A DNA stretch of 64,000 nucleotides from Legionella gresilensis. Its GTDB lineage: Bacteria; Pseudomonadota; Gammaproteobacteria; Legionellales; Legionellaceae. The notes beneath the pieces were generated by a model. It saw only the letters and a list, made by a program, of their open reading frames with translations. It did not search any database and was not told the origin of the DNA. Shown piece after piece: positions 17,212-27,533 of this stretch. Every line of letters starts with the position of its first letter. Positions within the stretch are counted from its first letter, which is position 1. Location: assembly GCF_900639865.1 (NCBI RefSeq), contig NZ_CAAAHX010000013.1:34818-98817 (forward strand). The letters are read 5' to 3'. Both the position numbers and the translations under genes were made by a program.

Positions 17212-17649
17212 CTAATCATCTAATTTAGTAACATTAAGACTTTGAATTAAATAAGGTGGATTTTTAGCAGGAATAACAACCACAGAAAAATAAATAGTTG
17301 TTTTTAGCTCAGGAATATTAAAACCTTGGTTCACCCGCCAAAAAACGACATTTTCAAAACCTTGCTGAGCTATAAATTGTTTTGTATTAACTGCACTGGG
17401 ATGAAGAGTAAGTTGATTATCTCTGATTGTATTAATCTTATCGCCCAGAAAACTATTTAAATTCTGCCAAGCCTCTGGCGTATAATGTGATTTTACTGAA
17501 TTTAACTGATTATCCATTGTTTTATAGTTAAGAGATAATGTGTTTAAAAGAGTTTGTTTGGTCCAGGCTAAAACGTTGGCATTATCAGCAAAGGATAGCA
17601 TTGGTAGAAGAGTAAGCAATAAAATAAATTTGTAAATATACTTAGGCAT
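17212..17649 (-). CDS. Secreted IcmL/DotI-like protein, paralogue A
   Basis: A 145-residue protein with a signal peptide (residues 1-21, LSFADNA) followed by a single IcmL/DotI-like domain. The opening AWTKQTLLNTLSLNYKTMDN with YTPEAWQNLNSFL matches the start of the periplasmic DotI domain. VFWRVNQGF and FSVVVIPAKNPPYLIQSLNV match its strands. True DotI is an inner-membrane subunit of the Dot/Icm type IVB core complex with an N-terminal membrane helix. This protein lacks that helix and is instead exported. Legionella carries such stand-alone copies; their role is not known to me. It lies next to beta-barrel paralogue A, mirroring the 29-30 kb locus. Confidence 0.75.
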   Translation of the reverse strand: MPKYIYKFILLLTLLPMLSFADNANVLAWTKQTLLNTLSLNYKTMDNQLNSVKSHYTPEAWQNLNSFLGDKINTIRDNQLTLHPSAVNTKQFIAQQGFENVVFWRVNQGFNIPELKTTIYFSVVVIPAKNPPYLIQSLNVTKLDD

Positions 17650-17789
17650 TTAAATTTCCCTATTAAACACTTAACATCAGTAGTATAGCAATTGCTGAAG
17701 GTTAATATTTATCCTTATTGACTAAATGAAGATATAAACTCGCAAAATGCTTAATAACAGGTATATAATTTGTAATTTTTTATAGCAAG

Positions 17790-20627
17790 ATGGCTAGTCT
17801 TATGCAGTCAATAAGTATTCGAGGCGCAAGAACACATAATTTAAAGAATGTTGACGTTAAAATACCGCGCAATCAATTAACAGTTATAACTGGTCTATCT
17901 GGGTCAGGTAAATCATCACTTGCTTTTGATACCTTATATGCAGAGGGACAGCGGCGTTATGTTGAATCGCTCTCTGCCTATGCACGTCAATTTTTATCAG
18001 TCATGGAAAAACCTGACGTAGATGCTATTGAAGGTTTATCCCCTGCAATTTCTATCGAGCAAAAGGCAACGTCTCATAATCCGCGCTCAACCGTAGGGAC
18101 TATTACAGAGATTTATGATTATCTACGTTTACTCTTTGCACGGGTAGGTGAGCCTCGCTGCCCCATTCATCAACTTAGCTTACATGCTCAGACTGTAAGT
18201 CAGATGGTTGATCAGGTCTTAGCATTACCAGCAGATAGTAAAGCGATGATTTTAGCCCCTGTGGTTCGGGAGCGAAAAGGTGAGCATTTACAGTTATTAC
18301 AGCAGCTACAAGCACAAGGTTATATTCGAGCGAGGATTGATGGCGAGATTTATGAATTGGACGATCCACCGAAGTTGTCTTTACGTCAGAAGCATACTAT
18401 CGAAGTCGTGGTTGACCGTTTTAAAATTCGCCCGGATATTAAACAACGCCTTAGCGAATCGTTTGAGAATGCGCTTAACTTAGCCGAAGGCATAGCACTG
18501 GTTGTTTCATTAGATAACAGCTTTGCTGATCTTGTCTTCTCATCAAAATTTGCCTGCTCTGAATGTGGTTATAGTTTAAGTGAATTAGAGCCAAGACTAT
18601 TCTCGTTTAATAATCCTTTAGGCGCATGCTCGACCTGTGATGGCTTAGGTGTTAATCAATTTTTTGACCCCAATCGTGTAATACATGATGAAACAGCCAG
18701 TTTAGCATCCGGCGCTGTGCGGGGTTGGGATAGAAAAACGACCTATTATTATTCTTTATTAGAGTCCTTAGCGCAGCATTATCGCTTTGATCTTGATACA
18801 GCTTTTTGTGATTTACCAGAAAAAATACAAAATGTTGTTCTGCATGGTAGCGGTAAAGAAGAAATTGAATTTCGCTACCAGCGACCTCGTGGTGGTTATT
18901 TCCTTAGAAGACATGCCTTTGAAGGTATTATTCCTAACATGCAACGCCGCTATCATGAGTCAGAGTCATTAGCAACGCGAGAAGAATTAGCTAAGTATCT
19001 TTCCTCGCGACCTTGTCCAGTTTGTTTTGGCACTCGTTTGCGTGAAGAAGCGAGACACGTTTTTATTGATGATAAAAATTTACCCGAGCTTTGTGCGTAC
19101 TCGATTGATAAAGCTTATGAATTTTTTAAGAACCTTCATTTAACCGGTTACCGTGGTGAAATTGCTGATAAAATCAATAAAGAAATTGTTGAGCGACTTG
19201 GGTTTTTAGTTAACGTAGGCCTTGATTATCTCTCCCTTTCTCGCAGTGCTGAAACGCTTTCTGGTGGTGAAGCGCAGCGTATTCGTCTAGCTAGTCAAAT
19301 TGGCTCAGGACTTGTAGGGGTAATGTATATCTTAGACGAGCCTTCCATTGGGTTACATCAGCGAGACAATGATAGGCTACTAAAAACATTAATGCATTTA
19401 CGTAATCTAGGTAATACAATCATCGTTGTTGAGCATGATGAAGATGCAATTCGTGCTGCAGATTATGTGCTTGATGTAGGTCCAGGTGCCGGAGTGCATG
19501 GTGGTGAAATTGTTGCTTCTGGAAATCCAACAGAAATTATGAAAAATCCAGCCTCTCTAACTGGAAAATATTTATCTGGCGTTGAAAGTATTACAATTCC
19601 TGAGCAGCGAAGAGTAATAGATGAATCTCGTATGCTGCACCTATCAGGTGTTAATTGCAATAATTTAAATAATATTAAAGTAAGTATTCCACTTGGTTTA
19701 GTAACCTGTATTACAGGTGTTTCTGGTTCCGGTAAATCAAGCTTAATTAACGATACTTTATATCCTATTGCAGCGAATAAACTGAATCGAGCTAATTTAT
19801 TATGTAATGGGACTTTGGAAAGTATTCAAGGCTTAGAATTATGTGACAAGGTAATTGATATCGATCAAAGTCCTATTGGTCGCACCCCACGTTCTAACCC
19901 TGCCACTTACACAGGTGTATTTACGCCTATTCGTGAGTTATTTTCCAATACACCAGAAGCACGGGCGCGTGGTTATCAGCCTGGCCGTTTTAGTTTTAAT
20001 GTTAAGGGTGGACGCTGCGAAGCCTGTCAAGGTGATGGATTAATTAAAGTTGAAATGCATTTTCTGCCCGATATTTATGTGGCTTGTGATGTCTGTAAAG
20101 GAAAACGATATAATCGTGAAACACTAGAAATTGAATATAAGGGTAAAAATATTCATGAAGTGTTAGAAATGACTGTTGAAGAGGCACGAGAATTTTTTGA
20201 CGCAATTCCAGTCATAGCAAGAAAATGCCAAACGCTAATTGATGTAGGTTTGTCTTATATTCACATCGGTCAGAGTGCGACGACGTTATCAGGTGGTGAA
20301 GCGCAACGAATTAAGTTGGCTCGTGAATTATCTAAGCGAGATACAGGCAAGACGCTTTATATCCTTGATGAACCGACTACAGGTTTACATTTTCATGACA
20401 CAAAGCAGCTATTAGCTGTTTTATTTCGACTGCGAGAGCATGGAAATACGATTATTATCATTGAACATAACTTAGACGTTATTAAAACGGCAGATTGGAT
20501 TATTGATTTAGGACCCGAAGGTGGTAGCAAAGGTGGGCAGATTATTGCAACGGGAACACCAGAAGCGGTCGCTGAGTGTAAAGGTTCTTACACTGGCCAA
20601 TTTTTAAAACCGCTATTAGCTAAATAA
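17790..20627 (+). CDS. uvrA: Excinuclease ABC subunit A
   Basis: UvrA, the damage-recognition ATPase of nucleotide excision repair, 945 residues, full length. The first Walker A is GLSGSGKSS and the second GVSGSGKSS. The two ABC signatures are [18 protein letters not shown] and [18 protein letters not shown]. Zinc-binding CSECGYS...CSTCDG and CEACQGDG...CDVCKGKR pairs are intact. VVEHDEDAI and IIEHNLDVI hold the His switches. Translation may start at 17790 or four codons later (17802); neither has a strong Shine-Dalgarno. It is a single-gene unit, followed by a REP-like hairpin, with no uvrB nearby. Confidence 0.97.
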   Translation: MASLMQSISIRGARTHNLKNVDVKIPRNQLTVITGLSGSGKSSLAFDTLYAEGQRRYVESLSAYARQFLSVMEKPDVDAIEGLSPAISIEQKATSHNPRSTVGTITEIYDYLRLLFARVGEPRCPIHQLSLHAQTVSQMVDQVLALPADSKAMILAPVVRERKGEHLQLLQQLQAQGYIRARIDGEIYELDDPPKLSLRQKHTIEVVVDRFKIRPDIKQRLSESFENALNLAEGIALVVSLDNSFADLVFSSKFACSECGYSLSELEPRLFSFNNPLGACSTCDGLGVNQFFDPNRVIHDETASLASGAVRGWDRKTTYYYSLLESLAQHYRFDLDTAFCDLPEKIQNVVLHGSGKEEIEFRYQRPRGGYFLRRHAFEGIIPNMQRRYHESESLATREELAKYLSSRPCPVCFGTRLREEARHVFIDDKNLPELCAYSIDKAYEFFKNLHLTGYRGEIADKINKEIVERLGFLVNVGLDYLSLSRSAETLSGGEAQRIRLASQIGSGLVGVMYILDEPSIGLHQRDNDRLLKTLMHLRNLGNTIIVVEHDEDAIRAADYVLDVGPGAGVHGGEIVASGNPTEIMKNPASLTGKYLSGVESITIPEQRRVIDESRMLHLSGVNCNNLNNIKVSIPLGLVTCITGVSGSGKSSLINDTLYPIAANKLNRANLLCNGTLESIQGLELCDKVIDIDQSPIGRTPRSNPATYTGVFTPIRELFSNTPEARARGYQPGRFSFNVKGGRCEACQGDGLIKVEMHFLPDIYVACDVCKGKRYNRETLEIEYKGKNIHEVLEMTVEEAREFFDAIPVIARKCQTLIDVGLSYIHIGQSATTLSGGEAQRIKLARELSKRDTGKTLYILDEPTTGLHFHDTKQLLAVLFRLREHGNTIIIIEHNLDVIKTADWIIDLGPEGGSKGGQIIATGTPEAVAECKGSYTGQFLKPLLAK

Positions 20628-20683
20628 TTTGTTGCTTTTAATTTTTTCTATCATTTCCGTTTGAAGTACAACAGCAAAGGTAG

Positions 20684-20710
20684 GTTGGGCTACGCTATGG
20701 TTAGCCCAAC
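20684..20710. repeat. REP-like hairpin downstream of uvrA
   Basis: GTTGGGCTA (20684-20692) and TAGCCCAAC (20702-20710) form a perfect 9-base stem with a nine-base loop. It is 57 bases past the uvrA stop and has no T-tract, so it looks like an extragenic palindrome and not a terminator. It is more GC-rich than its surroundings. The GTAGG that precedes it also precedes the hairpins at 44.8 and 46.6 kb. Confidence 0.55.
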
Positions 20711-20829
20711 AAAGCATAAACTAACCTTAAGATTCTATAGTGTATTATTAGTATAAAACCCCTATCTTAAAGTAAGATTGTTTGTTCTTTTCTGTCCAAT
20801 AGAGGCTTAGTAAGCATAAGGATACGCTT

Positions 20830-23355
20830 ATGAATTTGAAAACTTATCATGAAAAAAGAGATTTTCATAAAACGCCAGAGCCTAAGGGCAAAGTCCAGCA
20901 TACTCATAAAAATCTTTTTATTATTCAAAAGCATGCGGCTAGCCACCTGCACTACGATTTTCGCTTAGAGTTAGATGGCGTACTTAAAAGCTGGGCTGTA
21001 CCTAAAGGACCTTGTCTTGATCCTACCGTAAAAAGATTAGCAATGCAGGTTGAAGATCATCCAGTTGAATATGGTTCTTTTGAAGGGATTATTCCGGAAG
21101 GCGAATATGGTGGTGGAACCGTCATGCTCTGGGATAAAGGTAAATGGCGCTCTTTAGATGATGATCCGGTAGCAGCTTATGAAAAAGGACATTTGCGCTT
21201 TGAACTAAATGCTGAAAAATTAAAGGGGCGCTGGGATTTAATTAAATCTTATAAAGATAAAAAAGTTTGGTTTTTAATAAAATATAAAGATAAAGAAGCA
21301 AAACCATTAGCTGAATATAATATTACTGAAGAAAAACCAAATAGTGTTTTAACAGGTCAGAACTTAGAAGAAATTACTGAAAATTATACGCATAGCTGGG
21401 ATAAACAGGGTCTAAAGAAAGCCCCAAAAATTAAAAAGTCAGACATTGCTAAACAATTAGCTTCTGCATTATCAGAAAATAAAGCTAAATCAATTTTTCC
21501 AGATACAATTTCACCTGAGCTTGCGACTTTAGTTGATGAAATACCAGAAGGCTCTGATTGGCTTCATGAAATTAAATTGGACGGCTATCGGATTATAGCC
21601 TTTAAAGATGGTAGTACAATTCGACTGATGTCGCGTAATAATAAGGATTGGACAAGTAATTTTCCTAATATTGTTGCTGAGCTTAAGAAATTACCTGTAA
21701 AACGAGCAATCTTTGATGGCGAAATTGTAGTACTTGATGAACAACATAAATCTAATTTTCAATTATTACAAAATTCAGTTAAAGCCAATAAAAAAATACC
21801 CTTTATTTACTATATCTTTGATTTAATCTATGCTGAAAAATCTGATTTAAGAGAGCAGCCTCTTTTAAAAAGAAAAACGATGTTAGCTAAAGTCCTTGAA
21901 TCGAGTAATAAAGAAGTTCTGCGTTTTAGTGAACATATTATTGATCAAGGTGAAGAAGTATTAAAGCAATCCTGCGCGCTAGCTTTAGAAGGCATCGTTT
22001 CAAAAAAAGTTAACTCAACTTATTTAGAAAAGCGGACAGAAGATTGGGTAAAAGTTAAATGTATTAAACGGCAAGAGTTTGTTATTGGCGGTTATACTTT
22101 ACCTAAAGGAGCTCGCCATTATTTTGGTTCATTACTGGTAGGATTTTACGACAAACAAGGCCAATTACATTACTGTGGTAACGTAGGCACAGGCTTTACC
22201 CAAGCATCATTAAAGTCCGTTTTTAAAGAATTAGAAAAAAATCGCACAACAAAAAATCCTTTTAACTCGCGTCCTCCTGATGCTTCTAAAGCACTATGGG
22301 TAAACCCTATTTTAGTTGCAGAAGTTGAATTCACGGAGTGGACTAATGATGAACGCTTGCGCCATCCTAGTTTTCAAGGTTTGCGTTACGATAAAGATGC
22401 TCGTTTCGTAAGCAAAGAAGTTGAAACACCTATTAAAAAGGTTAGGCAAGCAACTATAAGTGCGGAAAAGAGATCAAAGAAAAAGCAGACTTCGGCTGGT
22501 TTAACTCACGCTGATAAAGTTATTTACTCAGAAGATAAAATTACTAAAGGGGAACTATATAGTTATTATGATGAAATAAGTGAATATATTTTGCCTTACA
22601 TAAAAAATCGCTTATTAACTTTGGTAAGATGCCCTGAGAAGTATTCAAAATGTTTTTATCAAAAACATCTTTATGCTAATAACTCTCCATCACTTTACTC
22701 TTTAGCAGTGCAAGGCAAAACCGAGGTTGAGCAATATCTTTACTTAAAAGATAAAAAAGGATTATTAAACTTAATTCAAATGGGCGTTTTAGAAATTCAT
22801 CCTTGGGGAAGTCAAATAAAGAGCCTTGAATACCCCGATACTATAACCATTGATCTTGATCCTGCTCCAGATGTACTCTGGCAAGAAGTGGTACAAGCTG
22901 CTTTTGAAATAAAAAAATATTTAGAGCAAATTCAATTAACCTGCTTTGTTAAAACAACAGGTGGTAAAGGTCTACATGTTGTTGTGCCAATTTTGCCTGA
23001 ATATGATTGGGAAGATGTAAAACAATTTACTGAGATTTTTGTGCAATTTTTAGAAAAGTTAAAACCAGAAGCCTATGTTAGTAAAATGTCTAAAACCAAG
23101 CGTAAAGGAAAAATATTTATTGATTATTTACGTAATCAGCGTAGTGCCACAGCTATTAGTGCTTATTCAACCCGAGCTCGCTTACATGCGCCAGTTGCAA
23201 CACCGCTTGATTGGGATGAATTAACAGATAACTTTAATGATACCTTTTATACAATACGTACTTTGCCTAAGCGCTTGCAAGAATTAAAAACTGACCCGTG
23301 GCAAGAGGTTAGGAAGATTAAACAATCATTAAACTTAGATGTTTTAAGAAGCTAA
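20830..23355 (+). CDS. ligD: Multifunctional ATP-dependent DNA ligase LigD
   Basis: An 841-residue non-homologous end-joining ligase with three domains in the order phosphoesterase, ligase, polymerase. The phosphoesterase domain (about 1-150) has FIIQKHAASHLHYDFRLEL and EGEYGGGTV. The ligase domain (about 205-520) has the adenylated lysine in EIKLDGYR (Lys249) and later IFDGEIVV and GIVSKKV. The polymerase/primase domain (about 560-835) has the catalytic TIDLDP pair and KTTGGKGLHVVVP. In bacteria it works with the end-binding protein Ku. No ku lies within this window, so ku must be elsewhere or absent. It starts with ATG at 20830, 200 bases after uvrA. Confidence 0.94.
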   Translation: MNLKTYHEKRDFHKTPEPKGKVQHTHKNLFIIQKHAASHLHYDFRLELDGVLKSWAVPKGPCLDPTVKRLAMQVEDHPVEYGSFEGIIPEGEYGGGTVMLWDKGKWRSLDDDPVAAYEKGHLRFELNAEKLKGRWDLIKSYKDKKVWFLIKYKDKEAKPLAEYNITEEKPNSVLTGQNLEEITENYTHSWDKQGLKKAPKIKKSDIAKQLASALSENKAKSIFPDTISPELATLVDEIPEGSDWLHEIKLDGYRIIAFKDGSTIRLMSRNNKDWTSNFPNIVAELKKLPVKRAIFDGEIVVLDEQHKSNFQLLQNSVKANKKIPFIYYIFDLIYAEKSDLREQPLLKRKTMLAKVLESSNKEVLRFSEHIIDQGEEVLKQSCALALEGIVSKKVNSTYLEKRTEDWVKVKCIKRQEFVIGGYTLPKGARHYFGSLLVGFYDKQGQLHYCGNVGTGFTQASLKSVFKELEKNRTTKNPFNSRPPDASKALWVNPILVAEVEFTEWTNDERLRHPSFQGLRYDKDARFVSKEVETPIKKVRQATISAEKRSKKKQTSAGLTHADKVIYSEDKITKGELYSYYDEISEYILPYIKNRLLTLVRCPEKYSKCFYQKHLYANNSPSLYSLAVQGKTEVEQYLYLKDKKGLLNLIQMGVLEIHPWGSQIKSLEYPDTITIDLDPAPDVLWQEVVQAAFEIKKYLEQIQLTCFVKTTGGKGLHVVVPILPEYDWEDVKQFTEIFVQFLEKLKPEAYVSKMSKTKRKGKIFIDYLRNQRSATAISAYSTRARLHAPVATPLDWDELTDNFNDTFYTIRTLPKRLQELKTDPWQEVRKIKQSLNLDVLRS

Positions 23356-23424
23356 TTGCCTCATCACTAAAAGTTTGGAAAGAGGTCTAATAAAAAAATT
23401 AAAAGCCATTTAAGCTCTCGCCTA

Positions 23425-23494
23425 CGTTCCGCGACTTGTTCGCAAAATCCAGGTTCGAGCTAGGTTACTGGAGCCTGCGGCTAAGTGGCGGCAG
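23425..23494. repeat. Degenerate GC-rich palindromic element
   Basis: An imperfect inverted repeat of about 28 bases per arm. The left arm contains CCGCGACTTGTTCGC and ends ATCCAG (23425-23452). The right arm runs CTGGAGCCTGCGG to GGCGGCAG (23468-23494). Reverse-complementing the right arm gives CCGCCACTTAGCCGC, clearly related to the left arm. The block is far more GC-rich than flanking DNA. It ends just before the first recognisable codons of the decayed NRAMP-type gene, so its arrival, or an associated deletion, may have removed that gene's start. Confidence 0.55.
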
Positions 23495-23498
23495 CTAA

Positions 23499-24716
23499 GC
23501 ATTAAGACTACTAGGGCCAGGGCTTATTACAGGCGCTAGCGATGATGATCCATCGGGAATAGCGACTTATTCCCAGGCAGGTGCCAAATTTGGTTTTGCA
23601 ACGCTTAGGACTGCTCTAATCACTTTTCCTTTAATGGTAGCAATTCAAGAAATGTGTGCACGTATTGGTTTTGTTACTGGCGAAGGGTTAGTGAGTAATA
23701 TTCGAAAACATTATTCATTAACCATTTTATATATTGTCTTGTTCTTTTGCATTCCTGGAATTATTTTAAATATTGGGGCAGATATTGCTGGCATGGGCGC
23801 AGTGACGCATTTACTCTTTCCGCAAGTTCCAGCCTATATTTTCTCTATTCTATTTACTCTTATTTTAACAGTAGCGATTGTTTTTTTGCCCTATCGAAAA
23901 ATTGCTGCCGTCTTAAAATATTTATGTTTAACGCTTCTACTTTATTTAATTATCCCGTTCTTAGTTAAACCTAATTTGCTTCATGTACTTAAATCCACCT
24001 TTATTCCTAAAATCCATTTCAATAAGGAATTTATTAGTATTTTAGTTGCTATTTTAGGTACAACAATCTCGCCTTATTTATTCTTCTGGCAAGCAACTAT
24101 GGTTGCTGAGGATAAAAAACATCTTAAAAAAATTGTTGTTAATATACGCATGATTAATGAAGTTAAGTTTGATATCCACATCGGCATGTTATTTTCAAAC
24201 TTGATTATGTACTTTATCATATTAACTACCGGGGCAACGTTGTTTAATGCTGGTATTCATCATATAGATACCGTAGAACAAGCTGCTAAAGCATTAGAAC
24301 CGCTTGCTGGAAGATTTGCGTATCTGTTATTTGCTTTAGGTGTTATTGGCACTGGGTTTTTGGCAATTCCTGTGTTAACAGGTTGTCTTTCTTATTCGCT
24401 TTCTGCAACGTTTAATTGACAAGGTAGCTTAGATAAAAAATATCATCAAGCTAAAGCTTTTTATGGTGCTATTTTCATTTCATTACTGTTAGGGTTAAGT
24501 ATTAATTTTATAGATATATCTGCAATTGATGCCTTAATTTATACAGCTATGTTTTATGGAATTACTGCACCTATCTTAATTGTTCTTCATATGGCTAATA
24601 ATAAGAAGATAATGGGTCAGTTTGTAAATAAGTGGCTTTCAAATCTATTAGGTTTCATTACTTTTGTCTTAATGTTGCTAGCAAGCATTACTTTAGTATA
24701 TTTTCAATTTCTTTAG
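23499..24716 (+). pseudogene. NRAMP-family divalent-metal transporter, disrupted
   Basis: One reading frame encodes nearly the whole transporter but is broken twice. Recognisable sequence begins at about 23499 with LRLLGPGLITGASDDDPSG, the first-helix motif, preceded by a TAA and no usable start. It continues through IQEMCARIGFVTGEGL and TTISPYLFFWQA (helix 6) to SYSLSATFN, where TGA at 24417-24419 replaces a codon that is Trp in relatives. The same frame then runs on for 99 codons (QGSLDKKYHQAKAFYG onward, three more helices) to TAG at 24714. The DPSG form, in place of DPGN, resembles the NRAMP-related magnesium clade. An ORF from ATG 23634 would lack helix 1. Confidence 0.85.
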
Positions 24717-24765
24717 TCTACGCTTATTAAGAGCACTATAAATTCTAATTAATAGGATTTAAATA

Positions 24766-25674
24766 ATGGAAAATAGATTAAGGATAAGGGATTGTTTAAT
24801 AGTTGGCGCTGGCCCTGCCGGATTAACAGCTGCTATTTATCTAGCCCGTTTTTGTCGAAACATTGCTATTTTTGATTTTAACTATAGCAGGGCTTCCTTA
24901 ATCCCTACCTCTCATAATTATCCGGGCTTCGTCAAAGGTATTTCTGGCAAGGATCTATTAGAACGCTTAAAACAGCAATTACAAGTTTATAACGTTTCAG
25001 TAATAAGAGAGAAAATCGAGTCCATAAAACAAGCAGAAGGTGGCTTTATAGCAAAGAGCGTCAATCATGAAATTTTTAGTAGCTATGTCATACTTGCAAC
25101 GGGGGTTAAGGATATAGAGCCGCAATTACCTTTTATTAACAATGCAATACAGCAGGGATTAATTAGACATTGCCCTATATGTGACGCCTATGAAGTGATT
25201 AACCAGAAAGTTGCTGTCATTGGCGAGGGAAAAGCAGGATTAGGAGAGGCTCGCTTTCTGCGCCACTATACACCTTATATTACTTTACTTACTTTAGGCC
25301 GAGTGCCGAAATGGAGTAGAAAGGAAATTAAAGCTCTTAAAGAGGCTAATTTAATTATCAATCCATTGCCGCTAGTTAAAATTGAACTTACTCTAAATAC
25401 AGGCGCAACACTTTATTTTGCGGATGGGAAGAAAGAGCATTATGACTGTCTTTACTCAGCTCTTGGTTGTATTAAGCATACAGAGCTAGCTAGTATGCTA
25501 AATGCAAAAGAAAAAAAAGGTACTTTAGTAGTTAATCGTAATTATGAAACCTCCGTTAAAGGACTATTTGCTATAGGTGACTTGGTTTCTGATTTATATC
25601 AGATTTGTGTTGCCGAAAGTCAAGCAGCAATAGCTGCCACAGCAATTCATAGAAGATTAGCTAAACTTGATTAA
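24766..25674 (+). CDS. Thioredoxin-reductase-like FAD/NAD(P) oxidoreductase
   Basis: A 302-residue flavoprotein of the thioredoxin reductase family. FAD binding is shown by [18 protein letters not shown] at the N terminus. The CPICDAYE segment near residue 137 holds a redox-active CxxC in the family's place. A weakened NAD(P)-binding [15 protein letters not shown] follows (the third Gly is replaced), and [11 protein letters not shown] closes the FAD site. Low similarity to classical TrxB, particularly in the dinucleotide loop, suggests a paralogue with a different electron donor or partner. No thioredoxin gene is adjacent. ATG 24766 is nine bases after an AGGATTT stretch. Confidence 0.83.
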   Translation: MENRLRIRDCLIVGAGPAGLTAAIYLARFCRNIAIFDFNYSRASLIPTSHNYPGFVKGISGKDLLERLKQQLQVYNVSVIREKIESIKQAEGGFIAKSVNHEIFSSYVILATGVKDIEPQLPFINNAIQQGLIRHCPICDAYEVINQKVAVIGEGKAGLGEARFLRHYTPYITLLTLGRVPKWSRKEIKALKEANLIINPLPLVKIELTLNTGATLYFADGKKEHYDCLYSALGCIKHTELASMLNAKEKKGTLVVNRNYETSVKGLFAIGDLVSDLYQICVAESQAAIAATAIHRRLAKLD

Positions 25675-25778
25675 TTACTCTTTCATTTAGATGAGCGCTA
25701 AATGAAAATTTTAGTGAAATACTTAATATAGTTTAAGGATTAAATAATTCTTAGCTTTTTAAGTTAGGATCAGATTTT

Positions 25779-26264
25779 ATGAAAACTATAAAAGAAGTTG
25801 TTGATTTTCTCAAAGAAAAAGATCTTACTCTGATAACTGCAGAATCATGTACGGCAGGCCAAATCCTTGCTTTATTAGGGAAAATTGAAGGATGTGGTAG
25901 CTGCCTTGAAGCTGGCTTTGTTGTTTATTCTTCGCAAGCAAAAAAGAGGCTTTTAGGGGTTAAACAAACAACTATTAAGAAATATACATTAACCAGCGAA
26001 GCAGTCGCACTTGAAATGGCTAAAGGGGCCCTAAAAGATAGTAGAGCTAATATTGTTATTGCAACTACTGGTATTACAGGCGATGAACCTATGGATGGTA
26101 TTGCGCCGGGTACTGTTTGTTTCGCTTGGGGTGTCAAAACCAAAGATGGTCTAAAATTTGTCAGTACAACGAAACGCTTTCGAGGAACTCGTGCTGCTGT
26201 ACAGGTTAAGGCAGCTAAATATGCATTATTAAGCCTTTCTGCTTATTACCATAAGCTAAGCTAA
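25779..26264 (+). CDS. pncC: Nicotinamide-nucleotide amidohydrolase PncC (CinA C-terminal family)
   Basis: A 161-residue stand-alone CinA C-terminal domain. TAESCTAGQILALLG is the signature with the catalytic Ser. GFVVYSSQAKKRLLGV, VIATTGITGDEPMDGIAPGTV and FRGTRAAVQVKAAKYAL follow in the expected order. PncC deamidates nicotinamide mononucleotide to nicotinate mononucleotide, recycling the NMN released by DNA ligase LigA. Length and order are typical of E. coli YgaD. In many genomes it sits by recA, but here it is isolated between an oxidoreductase and a candidate effector. Confidence 0.92.
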   Translation: MKTIKEVVDFLKEKDLTLITAESCTAGQILALLGKIEGCGSCLEAGFVVYSSQAKKRLLGVKQTTIKKYTLTSEAVALEMAKGALKDSRANIVIATTGITGDEPMDGIAPGTVCFAWGVKTKDGLKFVSTTKRFRGTRAAVQVKAAKYALLSLSAYYHKLS

Positions 26265-26334
26265 TTCTTTAATATTTTTAGAGATGAGAATCTAAAGATG
26301 CGCAAGCAGGTTAGAGACATGGATTCGGTAAAGT

Positions 26335-26377
26335 GGTAGCAACTGTCTTGATCTAAAAACTCAGGACAGTTGCTACC
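26335..26377. repeat. Perfect 13-base inverted repeat
   Basis: GGTAGCAACTGTC (26335-26347) and GACAGTTGCTACC (26365-26377) are perfect reverse complements around a 17-base loop, in the 235 bases between pncC and the next gene. No T-tract follows directly, so a terminator is possible but not certain. An RNA hairpin, a protein-binding palindrome or a small mobile-element remnant are alternatives. Confidence 0.55.
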
Positions 26378-26499
26378 TCTTTGCTAGGCGGAAAGACATT
26401 AAATATTGTAAACCTTTCACATAAATTTTTTGATTTACTACAGACATGATGGCTTTATTTGTTATACTGCGCTCAAATAATAACCACATGAAGTACTTT

Positions 26500-27390
26500 A
26501 TGTCTAAGAAAAAAATACATACTAATAGTCCTGAGAAACAATTTAAAAAGTTAACTCAACAATATCTTAATTTAATGGATAATCTTACGCGTTGTAAAAG
26601 TGAACGCAGTATGAAGGCACTGTTAAAACAACACACTAAAGTAGTTAAGAGAATTGGACAGGATCAACTAAATCAAGAAAATTTAATTAAAGTACAGAGC
26701 TTAGACTTTATTCTTCAGAAATTAAAAGAGAGTAAAGCAAAAGAATTTGGTATTTCTATTGAGCAGGAAACACTAGCACCTAGTATAGTTACAGAAGAAA
26801 AGCCTACTTTAGCATCATCAGAGCTAACTAAAACAGAGGTTTTAAATGTAGAGCCTGATGCTATCATACAAAATGAGCCAGACATAGCAGCTAATTATTA
26901 TGAAAATGATGAAAATATAGAAAAAAATGCTGCATCACTACTTCAAATTGCTAACATCAAAAATTTAGCGCTTAATATAGGCTTTAATCAGTCTAAGACT
27001 ATAGAGCAAAATACGGCAAAACCAGAAAAAGCAAATTATGAAGAAATGCTTGCTTGGCTAAACTCTCAGGGAACAATAGGTGAAAGACTAGGCCAAGTAT
27101 TAGCTCGTTTACATAATGGGGCACGACATCGTTGGAATCCTTATTGGAAAAATAGTAGCGACAAATTAGAGAAAATATTAGATGCACTTAATAATTTAAG
27201 TCCGGCTGAGTCTTTAGCTGATGAACTAGATAATAAAAACACGGAACTTTATCAAGCAATTAATATACCTCGTCTTAGGTCTCGTTTTAGCTTATTTAAT
27301 GGTGCTTGTGGTGTTAAGCCCAGTAAATCTTTACAAAAAATTGAAGCGTTAGATAATGATTTGCAACCCTCTCAGCAGTGCGGTATATAA
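26500..27390 (+). CDS. Hypothetical protein; candidate Dot/Icm effector
   Basis: A protein of about 296 residues (ATG 26500; an upstream ATG at 26446 is possible, but the extra part is hydrophobic and unlike the rest). No family recognised. The N terminus is basic and helical (EKQFKKLTQQYLNLMDNL). The middle is acidic and Thr/Glu-rich. The C-terminal 100 residues hold LDALNNLSPAESLADEL followed by ELYQAINIPRLRSRFSLFN. A short helical repeat followed by a 'LYQAIN...R...LF' stretch near the C terminus resembles tails I associate with Legionella Dot/Icm substrates; this is from memory, not a search. No signal peptide or membrane helix. It is a single-gene unit. Confidence 0.5.
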   Translation: MSKKKIHTNSPEKQFKKLTQQYLNLMDNLTRCKSERSMKALLKQHTKVVKRIGQDQLNQENLIKVQSLDFILQKLKESKAKEFGISIEQETLAPSIVTEEKPTLASSELTKTEVLNVEPDAIIQNEPDIAANYYENDENIEKNAASLLQIANIKNLALNIGFNQSKTIEQNTAKPEKANYEEMLAWLNSQGTIGERLGQVLARLHNGARHRWNPYWKNSSDKLEKILDALNNLSPAESLADELDNKNTELYQAINIPRLRSRFSLFNGACGVKPSKSLQKIEALDNDLQPSQQCGI

Positions 27391-27533
27391 GAGGTTAATT
27401 AGTCAATGTTTAGTTATTTTTTACCTTCAACTAGCTTAATAAATTTATAACAGTATATTTTATTATTTAATTATGTTGATTTTTAGCTTGTTAGAGCCAT
27501 AATTAGTAATAATTAAACCATTAGGAAGCACGG

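Noticed and set aside
23634..24419. NRAMP-type ORF as an intact shorter transporter
   Set aside because: It lacks helix 1 and stops where relatives have Trp. The same frame continues with three more family helices, so it is a decayed fragment.
24417..24419. Selenocysteine or read-through at the NRAMP TGA
   Set aside because: The codon replaces Trp, no SECIS-like hairpin was noticed after it, and the gene also lacks a start.
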